A stretch of 64,000 bases of DNA from an uncultured Pseudomonadales bacterium. GTDB taxonomy: Bacteria > Pseudomonadota > Gammaproteobacteria > Pseudomonadales > Pseudohongiellaceae. The DNA is taken from contig CALSTS010000006.1 of the NCBI GenBank assembly GCA_943789335.1, positions 91,001-155,000 of the forward strand, in the 5' to 3' direction. Shown piece by piece: positions 56,857 to 64,000 of the stretch. Made by a program: the position numbers and the translations under genes. The notes below the pieces were generated by a model. That model was not told the DNA's origin and made no database searches. It saw only the letters and a list, made by a program, of their open reading frames with translations. Within the stretch, counting starts at the first letter, position 1. Each line of letters starts with the position of its first letter.

Positions 56857-57347
56857 TGCGACGAATTATTTCCATGTTAATGGAGAATGAGCCCGGCGCT
56901 TTATCACGTGTTGTCGGATTGTTCTCTCAACGAAATTACAATATTAACTCTTTAACTGTAGCTCCTACGGACGACGTTACTTTATCTCGATTGACTGTGA
57001 CTACTATTGGTGATGATCGGAAAATTGAGCAAATCATTAAGCATTTAAACAAGCTTGTGGATGTAGTGAAGTTGGTTGATTTAACTGATGGCAGTCACAT
57101 TGAACGTGAATTAATGCTTATTAAAGTTAAAGTTTCTGGTGCTCAACGTGCTGAGGTCATGCGATTAGCCGATGTCTTTCGTGGTGAAATTGTGGATGTC
57201 ACGCCTACTAGTTATGTAGTCCAGTTAGCTGGAACTAGTGACAAGCTTGACGCATTTATCTCTGCGCTGGGAGATACTTCAATTCTTGAAGTGGCTCGTA
57301 CCGGTGTATCAGGAATTTCTCGTGCAGATAAAGTGCTAAGTCTCTAA
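56856..57347 (+). CDS. ilvH: Acetolactate synthase, regulatory subunit
   Basis: A 163-residue regulatory subunit that activates IlvI and confers valine feedback. The N-terminal ACT domain is [35 protein letters not shown]; the second half (RELMLIKVKVSGAQRAEVMRLADVFRGEIVDV) is the usual C-terminal domain. The ATG at 56856 shares its A with the TGA of ilvI and follows GAGAGGA, so the pair is translationally coupled. Confidence 0.96.
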   Translation: MRRIISMLMENEPGALSRVVGLFSQRNYNINSLTVAPTDDVTLSRLTVTTIGDDRKIEQIIKHLNKLVDVVKLVDLTDGSHIERELMLIKVKVSGAQRAEVMRLADVFRGEIVDVTPTSYVVQLAGTSDKLDAFISALGDTSILEVARTGVSGISRADKVLSL

Positions 57348-57384
57348 TTTTTTAAAAAATTTGGAAAGGAAAAAAAGCAATAGA

Positions 57385-57984
57385 TTAAAAGTCTGATTGC
57401 GACAATAAGCCATCAAGTAGGCTGCGCGCCTCAGCTTGATTAGGTGATAAATCAATCGCCTGTTGATAATTTTGTTGAGCGAGCGTTATGTTACCCATAC
57501 GCTCGTAGGATTTACCCAAATTTAAATAAACATCAGCAAAATCAGCATAACCTAACTCTATAGATTGGTTATAATCTTCAATTGCCATTTGGTAATTCCC
57601 TGTATGGTAGAAAGCATTACCGCGATTGACCATAATTTGTGCAGCTTCCGGTAATAGATTCATACCAATATTAAAATCGGAAAATGCACCGTCATAATTT
57701 CCTAAAGCAATATGTATTACGCCTCGGTTAGTATAAGTAGCGGCAAGAGTATCTTTTTTCATATCCACAAAGGTAATAGCAAAATCGCAGGGTTCTAACA
57801 TGCTTTCTGTGGCAATGTCTGGGTTTTGAGATACCTTTTGAGAGTTTAGATAACAATTAACTGGATATTCAATGCCGCCTATAAGTATTGCACTAGATGT
57901 CGGATCACATTCAAGCCCACACTGAGCATAAGACACAAGCGGTAAAACACCAAATAAATAAGCAAGTTTTGCTATTTTTTTCAT
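57385..57984 (-). CDS. Secreted TPR protein, paralogue 2
   Basis: A 199-residue exported protein with signal peptide (ending VSYAQ), an N-terminal cysteine region (QCGLECD, NCYLNS, EPCDFA) and three to four TPRs (TYTNRGVIHIALGNYDGAFSDF, MVNRGNAFYHTGNYQMAIEDYNQSI, VYLNLGKSYERMGNITLAQQNYQQAI). It shares its plan with the protein at 44741, including the C ... E-x-C segment before an N-R-G-type first TPR. It lies between the convergent ilvH and ilvC transcripts and breaks the usual ilvIHC order. Ribosome-binding GGAGG precedes the ATG. Confidence 0.82.
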   Translation of the reverse strand: MKKIAKLAYLFGVLPLVSYAQCGLECDPTSSAILIGGIEYPVNCYLNSQKVSQNPDIATESMLEPCDFAITFVDMKKDTLAATYTNRGVIHIALGNYDGAFSDFNIGMNLLPEAAQIMVNRGNAFYHTGNYQMAIEDYNQSIELGYADFADVYLNLGKSYERMGNITLAQQNYQQAIDLSPNQAEARSLLDGLLSQSDF

Positions 57985-58312
57985 GTGTATAACCTCCTTG
58001 ATGTTCGATTATTTTCTTCTTGAGTTTAGTTTGTTTTTAAGGGAATAAGCATAAATTTCACTTAAAATATATTTAAAATATAGTCCACTTGCATGTAATA
58101 ATGCAATGTATTTCGATACATGTAAGTACTGTTAAAAACAAGTTGAGCTGAAAACAGTCCGCCTATTAAGGTTTTAGTGTGTTTTACTTGCCTGTATTGT
58201 ATTGGGACGCAAAGGGAATGGACTTTCCCAGGCTTGAAAAATTATAGCTGTATTGCGGTTGGATTAAAGACCCCTCAGAGACCCGAAGAATCTTTATCCG
58301 TTTGAGTAGTTC
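57985..58312. other. Intergenic stretch with two foldable segments
   Basis: About 330 bases between ilvC and the TPR gene. GCCT (58190-58193) and GGGAA (58214-58218) pair with TTCCC (58225-58229) and AGGC (58230-58233), giving a nested hairpin. Next to ilvC, GGATTAAAGA (58261-58270) pairs with TCTTTATCC (58291-58299) with one bulged base, enclosing two direct AGACCC copies. The second fold lies just after the ilvC stop on the minus strand but lacks a T tract, so it is not a standard terminator. It could be a 3'-end structure or small RNA. Confidence 0.4.
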
Positions 58313-59785
58313 TCACACGACCTTTTTCATTGCTGTCATATAAGAACGTAATTGTGCGCCAACTTTCTCGATAGGGTGGTTTCGGATAACAGCGTTAATG
58401 GCTATTAATTCGTGGTCGTCTACACCATTATCATTTGTGCTCTTGGCTTTTCCAATAACGTCAGTGTCAACTTTTGCCATGAAGTCTGCCAGAAGTGGAA
58501 CAGCAGCATGAGAGAATAAATAGCAACCATATTCCGCAGTATCAGAAATAACTTTATTCATTTCATAGAGTTTTTTACGACCAATCAAGTTTGCTATAAG
58601 TGGCGTCTCATGAAGAGATTCATAATAAGCAGACTCTGCTATCACACCAGCGGAAGTGAGTGTTTCAAAGCATAATTCAACACCGGCTTTAATCATTGCA
58701 ACCATAAGAATGCAGTTATCGTAATACTCTTGCTCTGAAATTTCTGGAGCCCCTTCGATGCTGGAATTTTCAAAGGCGCTAAGGCCGGTTTCTTCACGCC
58801 ATTTTAAAAGATTAATATCATCATTAGCCCAATCTTTCATCATAGTGCTGGAAAATGTGCCATCCATGATGTCATCCATATGCTTTTGGAATAATGGAGC
58901 CATGATATTTTTAAGTTCTTCACTCAGATGAAAAGCCTTAATTTTGGCAGGATTAGATAGTCGGTCCATCATGTTCGTGATGCCGCCTTGTTTAAGCCCT
59001 TCAGAAACGGTCTCCCAGCCATATTGAACCAGCTTTGAAGCATAGGCGGGCTCTATTCCCTGTGCGACCATACGGTCATAACAAAGTATGGATCCGGTCT
59101 GTAGCATGCCACAAAGAATAGTTTGTTCGCCCATCAGGTCAGATTTAACTTCAGCTATAAAGGAAGAGTCCAATACGCCGGCACGATGACCACCAGTTGC
59201 AGCCGCATAGGCTTTGGCAATTTCGTGGCCATCACCCTTAGGGTTATTCTCTGTGTGAACAGCTATTAATGTCGGAACACCAAAGCCACGTTTATATTCT
59301 TCTCGCACTTCAGTTCCAGGGCATTTCGGTGCAACCATAATGACGGTCAGGTCATCACGAATCTGCATACCTTCTTCAACAATATTGAAGCCATGAGAAT
59401 AAGCTAGGCAAGACCCTTTTTTCATTAGCGGCATTACTGTGTCAACAACAGGGCTATGCTGTTTATCTGGTGTTAAATTCAGCACCAAATCGGCAGTTGG
59501 AATTAATTCTTCAAAGGTTCCTACATTAAAGGCATTTTCAGTGGCGTTAAGCCATGACTGGCGCTTCTCTTCGATAGCCACAGCACGAAGGGCATAAGAG
59601 ATATCCAGCCCACTATCACGCATATTTAGTCCTTGGTTTAGTCCTTGTGCGCCACAGCCAAGAATAACGACTTTCTTGCCTTTTAATTTTTCGACACCGC
59701 CACTGAACTCAGATTTGTCCATAAAACGGCATTTTCCTAATTGTTCAAGTTGTAGGCGTAAGGGCAAGGTATTGAAGTAGTTCAT
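58313..59785 (-). CDS. ilvC: Ketol-acid reductoisomerase, class II (long form)
   Basis: Second enzyme of branched-chain amino acid synthesis: isomerises and reduces acetolactate with NADPH. At 490 residues it is the E. coli-type long form with a duplicated C-terminal domain, aligning end to end with E. coli Ilv[96 protein letters not shown], and [26 protein letters not shown]. It is on the opposite strand from ilvIH, separated by a TPR gene, so regulation is independent. Confidence 0.97.
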   Translation of the reverse strand: MNYFNTLPLRLQLEQLGKCRFMDKSEFSGGVEKLKGKKVVILGCGAQGLNQGLNMRDSGLDISYALRAVAIEEKRQSWLNATENAFNVGTFEELIPTADLVLNLTPDKQHSPVVDTVMPLMKKGSCLAYSHGFNIVEEGMQIRDDLTVIMVAPKCPGTEVREEYKRGFGVPTLIAVHTENNPKGDGHEIAKAYAAATGGHRAGVLDSSFIAEVKSDLMGEQTILCGMLQTGSILCYDRMVAQGIEPAYASKLVQYGWETVSEGLKQGGITNMMDRLSNPAKIKAFHLSEELKNIMAPLFQKHMDDIMDGTFSSTMMKDWANDDINLLKWREETGLSAFENSSIEGAPEISEQEYYDNCILMVAMIKAGVELCFETLTSAGVIAESAYYESLHETPLIANLIGRKKLYEMNKVISDTAEYGCYLFSHAAVPLLADFMAKVDTDVIGKAKSTNDNGVDDHELIAINAVIRNHPIEKVGAQLRSYMTAMKKVV

Positions 59786-59916
59786 TTAATAATTTCCACT
59801 AGGTTTTAAAAGGGGATAAATTTTAGGGGGGCAATCATAAAGAAAAAAGCGGCGGGGGTAAAATGCTTATGCTTAAAAAAGCTGCTAAATGTCTTACAGA
59901 AGCATAGAATAATGTC

Positions 59917-60771
59917 ATGACTATTGAAAATGAACATGAAAATGGCGTCTCAGAAACTGAGCAAGAGTTTGAATCTCTTTTATTAATTGATGATCACGAG
60001 GAAGAAGTAAGCGAGGACGGTCGAAAAGTTCGACGCAAGGGCATTTTCCTTTTACCTAATCTGTTAACTACAGGGGCTTTATTCGCGGGATTTTTTGCTG
60101 TGATCTCGGGCATGAATAATGAATTTCAAAATGCTTGTATAGCCATACTGGCTGCTATGTTCCTGGATGGTTTGGATGGGCGACTTGCCAGACTAACTAA
60201 TACCCAAAGTGCATTTGGCGCTGAATACGATTCGTTATCGGATATGCTGGCCTTTGGTGTGGCCCCGGCATTAATTTGTTTTAGCTGGGCTTTATCTGAT
60301 CTTGGCACACTCGGATGGACGGCTGCATTCTTTTATGTTGCATGTGCCGCTTTAAGGTTAGCCCGTTTTAATGTGCAGCTAGGCACAGTCAGCAAACGAT
60401 TCTTTGTCGGATTATCCAGTCCTGCAGCAGGAGGCTTAGTTGTCTCTATGGTCTGGGTATGTGTTAGGTATGATGTTGAAGTTACAGCACCTATTTCTGT
60501 GTTAACAGCCATTTTAACGATGATAGCGGGTTTATTAATGGTGTTGAATGTTCATTACTTTAGTTTTAAAGATATGGACTTTAAAAATCGAGTACCCTTC
60601 TTTGTCATCTTAATGGTGATCTTGTTATTTGTAATAGTGTCTTGGGATCCGCCAGTTGTGTTATTTGTGATAGCGATTATTTATGCCTTGTCTGGCCCAG
60701 TCTTGACCTTTTACCAATACCGAAAAAAGAAATCGAAGAAGGTTGATGCCATAGATGAAGGCGCCAGTTAA
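59917..60771 (+). CDS. pssA: CDP-diacylglycerol-serine O-phosphatidyltransferase
   Basis: Membrane enzyme making phosphatidylserine, the precursor of phosphatidylethanolamine. The CDP-alcohol phosphotransferase motif is complete: DGRLARLTNTQSAFGAEYDSLSD, giving D-G-x2-A-R-x8-G-x3-D-x3-D. Before it, a charged N-terminal region of about 45 residues; the rest has about seven helices starting FLLPNLLTTGALFAGFFAV. The type is the Bacillus/Pseudomonas integral-membrane family, not the soluble E. coli PssA. Followed by msrP genes. Confidence 0.93.
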   Translation: MTIENEHENGVSETEQEFESLLLIDDHEEEVSEDGRKVRRKGIFLLPNLLTTGALFAGFFAVISGMNNEFQNACIAILAAMFLDGLDGRLARLTNTQSAFGAEYDSLSDMLAFGVAPALICFSWALSDLGTLGWTAAFFYVACAALRLARFNVQLGTVSKRFFVGLSSPAAGGLVVSMVWVCVRYDVEVTAPISVLTAILTMIAGLLMVLNVHYFSFKDMDFKNRVPFFVILMVILLFVIVSWDPPVVLFVIAIIYALSGPVLTFYQYRKKKSKKVDAIDEGAS

Positions 60772-60927
60772 GATAATTAGAAAATAATCTAAGATATTTG
60801 TAATATTTATTATAATTTGAGTCTATTAATATAAGTTGTTCGTAGAAAAGATATACAAATTATTAAAAGTTAATTTAATGGCTTGATACAAATTTTGGAA
60901 CTTTAAACTTAGTTAAACGGTAACAGC

Positions 60928-61965
60928 ATGATTATCAAAACAAAAAAAGATATTCCATCTTCAGAAATCACGTCTGAATCCAGTTATAAAAATCGTCGGC
61001 AATTTCTTAAACAGGGAGCCAATGTTGCAATGGGCGTAGGGGTGACTGCAAGTGGTTTGTTATCACCAACTGCTTCTGCTCAAATCATGGCGCCTCGTAG
61101 TGCAGCACAGTTGAATCTTGCTAGTAAACCAGAATGGTTAGCTCAAAAAATGGCAAATACGACGCCAGTGCCTAATTCAGGGCCATATACTACTAATGAA
61201 ATGCTAACGCCTTATCAGGATGTCACCAATTATAATAATTTTTATGAATATGGCACAGGCAAACAAGACCCATCAAATAATGCCAGAAACTTTCAGATGG
61301 AGCCATGGTCGGTCGAAATAACTGGAGAAGTTAACAAGCCTGGCATTTATACACTTGAAGATATTCTTAGTCCGCATACTTTTGAAGAAAGAATTTATAG
61401 GCATCGTTGTGTTGAGGCCTGGTCAATGGTTATCCCATGGATAGGTTTCCCATTGGGAGATTTGATAAGTCGTTTTGAGCCAACTGGCAATGCGCGGTTT
61501 GTTGAATTTCAGACCCTGGTGGATAACGACCGTTTTCCTGAACAGAACTCACGGTTTTCTACTATCGACTGGCCTTATCAAGAAGCTTTACGAATGGATG
61601 AAGCTATGCATCCATTAACGTTAATTGGTGTTGGGGTTTATAACGACATTTTGCCAGCGCAAAATGGAGCACCTTTGCGATTAATTGTGCCTTGGAAATA
61701 TGGAATTAAAGGTATCAAGTCTATTGTGCGAATTAATTTTACGAGTGAAATGCCGAATACTAGCTGGAATGATATTAGCGCCAGAGAATATGGATTTTAT
61801 ATTAATGTGAATCCTGAAGTGAGCCATCCGCGGTGGAGTCAAGCTACTGAAAGGCGTTTACCTTCAGGCCTTTTTGACCGCAGAATAGAAACTCAAATGT
61901 TTAATGGTTATGCTGAAGAAGTTGCACATTTGTATGCAGGCATGGATCTAAGAGTTAATCATTAA
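60928..61965 (+). CDS. msrP: Methionine sulfoxide reductase, catalytic subunit MsrP, copy 1
   Basis: A 345-residue periplasmic molybdopterin protein that repairs methionine sulfoxide in exported proteins, with electrons from MsrQ. A Tat signal (NRRQFLKQGANVAMG, cleavage near TASAQ) exports it folded. The molybdenum-binding Cys161 is in RHRCVEAWSMVIPWIGFPL, followed by the conserved PLTLIGVGVYNDILPAQNGAPLRLIVPWKYGIKGIKSI. Highly similar to the gene immediately downstream. It keeps all the visible key residues, so it looks functional. Confidence 0.95.
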   Translation: MIIKTKKDIPSSEITSESSYKNRRQFLKQGANVAMGVGVTASGLLSPTASAQIMAPRSAAQLNLASKPEWLAQKMANTTPVPNSGPYTTNEMLTPYQDVTNYNNFYEYGTGKQDPSNNARNFQMEPWSVEITGEVNKPGIYTLEDILSPHTFEERIYRHRCVEAWSMVIPWIGFPLGDLISRFEPTGNARFVEFQTLVDNDRFPEQNSRFSTIDWPYQEALRMDEAMHPLTLIGVGVYNDILPAQNGAPLRLIVPWKYGIKGIKSIVRINFTSEMPNTSWNDISAREYGFYINVNPEVSHPRWSQATERRLPSGLFDRRIETQMFNGYAEEVAHLYAGMDLRVNH

Positions 61966-62013
61966 GAATAATGTGAATTAATGTCTTTTAAAGTACATTT
62001 GGAGATACGTTAG

Positions 62014-63057
62014 GTGCTAATAAAAACCAAAAAAGAAATTCCAGCCTCTGAAATAACACCTGCTTATGTTTATAAGAATCGTCGTGAATTCTTGATGGGT
62101 TCTGCAAATATTGCACTGGGTGCTGGAGCCTTAGGTGCAGGATTAATTTCACCAACAGCGCTAGCACAAGCCGATGGCTTGCGAGCCAGGGCGCCAGCAG
62201 AAATTAACCTGGCTGCTAAACCTGACTGGTTAGTCGATAAAGTAAGCAGCAGAAGTGATGCACCAGCAAACGGCCCATACAATACTGAGGAAGCTTTAAC
62301 ACCTTTTCAAGATGCAACTAATTACAATAACTTCTTTGAATTTGGCAATGGTAAGGGAGATCCGGCCAACAGAGCTCAGGATTTTAAAATAGATCCTTGG
62401 TCAGTGGAGATTGCCGGAGAAGTTAATAAGCCAGGAAACTATAATCTGGAAGATATACTGCAGCCTCATGCTCTTGAAGAGAGGGTCTACCGCATGCGCT
62501 GCGTCGAAGCTTTCTCAATGGTAATTCCATGGATAGGCTTCCCTCTGGCAGATCTCATAAATCGCTTCGAGCCAAATGCTAATGCACGTTTTATTGAGTT
62601 CGAAACCTTATACGATCCGGAGCAGATGCCTGGTCAGGCCGCTCGAACGTCTTCTTTAGGTTGGCCTTATAGAGAAGGGCTGCGCATGGATGAAGCAATG
62701 CATCCATTGACCATATTGGCGGTTGGGATGTATGACGATATATTGCCAGCGCAGAACGGAGCGCCATTAAGGCTGGTTGTACCCTGGAAATATGGTTATA
62801 AAAGCATTAAATCTATAGTGAGGATTAATTTCAGGCAGGATATGCCCAATACTGCTTGGAATGATTACGCTTCAAATGAATATGGCTTTTACTCGAATGT
62901 AAATCCACAGATTAGTCATCCACGTTGGAGTCAGGCAACAGAGCGGCGTTTACCCTCTGGTCTTTTCGACCGTAGAATACCTACTCAATTATTTAATGGT
63001 TATGCTGAAGAGGTTGCGCATTTATATGAAGGTATGGATCTCAGGACTTATTTCTAA
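62014..63057 (+). CDS. msrP: Methionine sulfoxide reductase, catalytic subunit MsrP, copy 2
   Basis: A second MsrP of 347 residues, starting at GTG with GGAG upstream. Same Tat signal (NRREFLMGSANIALG), same molybdenum Cys163 in RMRCVEAFSMVIPWIGFPLADL, same C-terminal SHPRWSQATERRLPSGLFDRRI. It differs from copy 1 mainly in the N-terminal linker and in surface segments near residues 185-205. It lies 48 bases after copy 1 and 99 bases before msrQ. Tandem msrP genes with a single msrQ suggest recent duplication with possible specialisation in substrate. Confidence 0.95.
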   Translation: MLIKTKKEIPASEITPAYVYKNRREFLMGSANIALGAGALGAGLISPTALAQADGLRARAPAEINLAAKPDWLVDKVSSRSDAPANGPYNTEEALTPFQDATNYNNFFEFGNGKGDPANRAQDFKIDPWSVEIAGEVNKPGNYNLEDILQPHALEERVYRMRCVEAFSMVIPWIGFPLADLINRFEPNANARFIEFETLYDPEQMPGQAARTSSLGWPYREGLRMDEAMHPLTILAVGMYDDILPAQNGAPLRLVVPWKYGYKSIKSIVRINFRQDMPNTAWNDYASNEYGFYSNVNPQISHPRWSQATERRLPSGLFDRRIPTQLFNGYAEEVAHLYEGMDLRTYF

Positions 63058-63156
63058 GTCGGTTTCCAAGTCAGTTTGAGAGTTGTTTCTAGCCATGCTG
63101 AACATCTGTCGATAAAAGTCACTAATTGTTCAATTAATTCCTAAGATACTTTATTC

Positions 63157-63777
63157 ATGAAGCCTGAACTCGCTATAAAACCTATCGTCTTTATATTGCT
63201 GTTGGTGCCGGCACTTTACTATTTCTATGCGGTTTATTTAGCGCTTAATGGTGAGAATATACTAGGGCCAGATCCCGCCCAGGCCTTATCATTGGCAACT
63301 GGAGAATGGTCTATCCGTATCTTGGTAGCTGCCTTGGCAATTACACCTTTGCGTTATTTGTTAAATATGCCGCAGCTATGGAATTATCGACGCATGGTGG
63401 GTTTGTTTGGATTGTTTTATGTTTGTTTGCATCTGATTGTGTTTTTGATGTTTTTATTACAATGGCAATGGGCTGATATAGGCCGCGAGATTGTTGAACG
63501 ACCTTATATCACTATAGGGTTCGCAGCTTTCATATTACTATTACCTCTAGGACTGACCTCCTTTAAAGCAGCACAACGCAAAATGGGTCGAAACTGGAAA
63601 AAACTGCATAGACTGGTCTATGCTATCAATATATTGGCCGTTCTACATATTCTTTGGGTGGTTCGCTCGAGCTATTTCGATGCAGTTCTTTATGGCTCAT
63701 TAGTTTCAATTTGCCTGGGGTATAGAATATTGCGAAAATATAACCCTGTTGTAAGAAAATTTGTCCTCTTGAAATAA
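63157..63777 (+). CDS. msrQ: MsrQ, haem-binding membrane subunit
   Basis: A 206-residue inner-membrane b-type cytochrome (YedZ) that passes electrons from the quinone pool or a flavin reductase to MsrP. Six membrane helices are evident. Conserved pieces include LATGEWSIRILVAALAITPLRYL, NYRRMVGLFGLFYVCLHLIVFL (haem His) and GRNWKKLHRLVYAINILAVLHILWVV (haem His pair). It closes the msrP operon; the rRNA promoter lies just beyond. Confidence 0.94.
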   Translation: MKPELAIKPIVFILLLVPALYYFYAVYLALNGENILGPDPAQALSLATGEWSIRILVAALAITPLRYLLNMPQLWNYRRMVGLFGLFYVCLHLIVFLMFLLQWQWADIGREIVERPYITIGFAAFILLLPLGLTSFKAAQRKMGRNWKKLHRLVYAINILAVLHILWVVRSSYFDAVLYGSLVSICLGYRILRKYNPVVRKFVLLK

Positions 63778-63859
63778 GCTGCTATAAAGTAGAATTATTG
63801 TCTTAAAATAAGGTCAAAAATAGGGCCTAAATACTACTAAAAAAAATCCGCTTAAACCC

Positions 63860-63887
63860 TTGCTAGTTCTAGCTGTATCTGTATAAT
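63860..63887 (+). promoter_or_regulatory. rRNA operon P1-type promoter
   Basis: TTGCTA (63860-63865) and TATAAT (63882-63887) are separated by 16 bases. The GC-rich discriminator GCGCGC just after the -10 box is characteristic of stringently controlled rRNA promoters, and an A-tract upstream (63838-63846) resembles an UP element. Confidence 0.85.
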
Positions 63888-63892
63888 GCGCG

Positions 63893-63920
63893 CTTCCTCA
63901 ATTGGGGAAGCTCTTTAACA
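63893..63920 (+). promoter_or_regulatory. rRNA leader boxB-boxA antitermination site
   Basis: CTTCC (63893-63897) pairs with GGAAG (63906-63910) as a small hairpin, immediately followed by GCTCTTTAACA (63910-63920), the conserved rRNA boxA bound by NusB/S10. The 16S gene itself starts beyond base 64000. Confidence 0.9.
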
Positions 63921-64000
63921 AGTCGATCAAGTAATAGATGTGGGTGTTTGCCTGACGTGTTTGCGTAAAAAAACGTAGACAAAATAGGTAAACAACTACG

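Noticed and set aside
57347..57372. AATTTTTTAAAAAATT palindrome as a terminator after ilvH
   Set aside because: An AT-only palindrome without a GC stem; it is too weak to call.
1..64000. CRISPR arrays, prophage or transposase genes
   Set aside because: No regularly spaced repeats, no phage structural genes and no transposase or integrase motifs were found in any frame supplied by the sequence.

Overview
The window looks like chromosome of a low-GC marine gammaproteobacterium. Support comes from close gammaproteobacterial orthologues (AroG, ClpB, RluD, PgeF, BamD, long-form IlvC, MsrP/MsrQ), many exported proteins of families common in ocean gammaproteobacteria (DUF1592, DUF1552, DUF6152, DUF5916, DUF4159), and the order ilvIH / ilvC / pssA / msrP / msrQ / rRNA operon, which I recall from Pseudomonas aeruginosa. 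An oligotrophic marine gammaproteobacterium is my best guess, but this is inference. I found no prophage, insertion sequence, CRISPR array or tRNA gene.

Layout. 1-6 kb: end of a TraB/GumN gene, a small unknown gene behind an 11-bp tandem repeat, a membrane-anchored serine hydrolase, a Sel1 protein flanked by two palindromic repeats, and a gamma-glutamyltransferase. 6-16 kb: aldose dehydrogenase, YegD-like Hsp70, redoxin, GDXG-type hydrolase, aroG, and an isoleucyl-tRNA synthetase of the eukaryote-like type. 16.5-20 kb: a frameshifted MFS transporter and two exported proteins, one of them DUF6152.

20-36 kb is the most interesting part. It holds a dispersed Anbu (proteasome-like) system: Anbu copy 1 with a transglutaminase-DUF2126 protein at one end, and a circularly permuted ATP-grasp, an alpha-E protein and a second, inverted Anbu at the other. 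Between them sit an exported DUF1592 (frameshifted) / DUF1552 / ankyrin cassette and a complete AmmeMemoRadiSam set (AmrS diverging from a fused Memo-AMMECR1 protein). The ATP-grasp, alpha-E, transglutaminase and Anbu families are known genomic partners proposed to make and process a peptide-like product; having AmmeMemoRadiSam between the two halves is unusual.

36-54 kb: phosphoribosyltransferase, a Na+/alanine-type symporter with a large insertion, the bamD < > rluD-pgeF-clpB block with a heat-shock promoter before clpB, a Nudix hydrolase, a secreted TPR protein, alkaline phosphatase diverging from an exopolyphosphatase, DUF4159, an M19 dipeptidase with an extra domain, DUF5916 and a metallo-beta-lactamase-fold protein. 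54.7-64 kb: ilvI behind a structured leader RNA, ilvH, a secreted TPR protein, ilvC, pssA, tandem msrP genes with msrQ, and finally the promoter and boxA leader of an rRNA operon whose genes lie beyond the window.

Two genes (MFS, DUF1592) each need a +1 frame correction near a short homopolymer, so sequencing or assembly indels should be considered before calling them pseudogenes.
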